This document shows positions 63,743 through 64,000 of a DNA stretch of 64,000 bases, piece by piece. The position numbers and the translations under genes were made by a program. Below the pieces are notes generated by a model, which saw only the letters and a list, made by a program, of their open reading frames with translations, was not told the DNA's origin and made no database searches. How positions within the stretch are numbered: position 1 is the first letter of the stretch; every line of letters starts with the position of its first letter. The DNA is from Crenobacter caeni (GTDB lineage Bacteria > Pseudomonadota > Gammaproteobacteria > Burkholderiales > Chromobacteriaceae). Where the stretch lies: the NCBI RefSeq assembly GCF_010435965.1, contig NZ_JAAGAA010000012.1, forward strand, positions 60,412-124,411. The letters run 5' to 3'.

Positions 63743-64000
63743 TCAGGCGTGTTCGGCGCCCTTCACCAGGTCCTCGACCACCTTCTTCGCGTCGCCGAAC
63801 ACCATCATGGTCTTGTCCATGTAGAAGAGCTCGTTGTCGAGGCCGGCGTAACCGACGCTCATCGAACGCTTGACCACGATCACGGTGCGCGCCTTGTACG
63901 CTTCCAGGATCGGCATGCCGTAGATCGGGCTCGCCTTGTCCTTCTGCGCGGCCGGGTTCACCACGTCGTTGGCGCCGATCACCAGCACCACGTCGGTGTT
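63743..64000 (-). CDS. pntB: NAD(P) transhydrogenase beta subunit, C-terminal end (5' part outside window)
   Basis: The last 85 residues of Pnt[55 protein letters not shown] and [13 protein letters not shown] are the NADP-binding domain III motifs. The enzyme couples hydride transfer from NADH to NADP+ to proton movement. The rest of the gene lies to the right of the window. Confidence 0.95.
   Translation of the reverse strand, partial: NTDVVLVIGANDVVNPAAQKDKASPIYGMPILEAYKARTVIVVKRSMSVGYAGLDNELFYMDKTMMVFGDAKKVVEDLVKGAEHA

Overview
The window is GC-rich, with Shine-Dalgarno-led, tightly packed and often ATGA-overlapped genes. Gene content (a pheA-hisC-serC-gyrA neighbourhood, a liu-type leucine operon, a Comamonas-like 3-alpha-hydroxysteroid dehydrogenase) points to a betaproteobacterium, possibly of the Neisseriales/Chromobacteriaceae. 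That placement is inferred from gene content and synteny, not from a marker-gene comparison.

1-13.9 kb is ordinary chromosome, nearly all on the minus strand: an EamA permease cut by the window edge, an aromatic amino acid operon (pheA, a LOG protein, hisC, a DAHP-synthase-like protein that has lost its metal ligands, an OsmC protein), an MFS transporter translationally coupled to a 37-residue membrane peptide, serC, two hotdog thioesterases overlapping gyrA, an amino acid ABC permease with its lipoprotein binding subunit, and an exported Lys/Arg/Ala/Thr-rich protein.

13.9-22.2 kb is an apparently complete 8.24 kb integrative element in the 3' half of a tRNA-Thr(UGU) gene, bounded by a perfect 77-bp direct repeat. 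Every gene runs leftward: tyrosine integrase, an unknown 231-aa protein, an AlpA-type regulator, a split CHC2 / TOPRIM-helicase primase, a protein with a TubC-like N-terminus, small unknown proteins and a TrfB/KorA-like regulator. It carries 11-bp arm-type repeats at both ends and four 12-bp near-palindromes spaced exactly 19 bp apart. No capsid, terminase or conjugation gene is visible, so it looks like a P4-like satellite or non-packaging island.

22.2-33.5 kb is a scrambled accessory region. The sequence right of the second att copy repeats the layout of the first element's left end, and a relative of that element's TubC-like gene lies at 27.5 kb, so a second related element seems to have been inserted in tandem and then broken. 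Between these landmarks lies a 1275-aa SIR2-domain protein resembling the anti-phage sirtuin DSR1. IS481, IS5 and IS30 remnants, a protease-rich segment (CPBP membrane protease, ClpP-like protein, M13 metallopeptidase) and a fragment of a sulfate-binding protein gene follow.

33.6-48.2 kb is branched-chain amino acid catabolism. A plus-strand leucine operon (isovaleryl-CoA dehydrogenase, methylcrotonyl-CoA carboxylase beta, methylglutaconyl-CoA hydratase, carboxylase alpha, HMG-CoA lyase) ends in an acetoacetyl-CoA synthetase gene interrupted by a one-base frameshift. A minus-strand valine operon (isobutyryl-CoA dehydrogenase, enoyl-CoA hydratase, 3-hydroxyisobutyryl-CoA hydrolase, 3-hydroxyisobutyrate dehydrogenase) faces it. 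A MerR regulator (LiuR-like) and related palindromes in both operon promoters suggest joint control; an acetyl-CoA acetyltransferase follows.

48.2-62.5 kb is a steroid-nucleus catabolic cluster: an SDR, a FadA6-like thiolase, a pair of acyl-CoA dehydrogenases, EchA20-like and second crotonases, IpdC-, IpdB- and IpdA-like proteins for rings C/D, the extradiol dioxygenase HsaC/TesB, the 3-ketosteroid 9-alpha-hydroxylase oxygenase KshA, 3-alpha-hydroxysteroid dehydrogenase HsdA and, divergently, an Old-Yellow-Enzyme/dienoyl-CoA-reductase-type flavoenzyme. These would route bile-acid or androstane skeletons to acyl-CoA pools, next to the branched-chain acyl-CoA genes. The window ends with a PotD-like binding protein and the 3' end of pntB.
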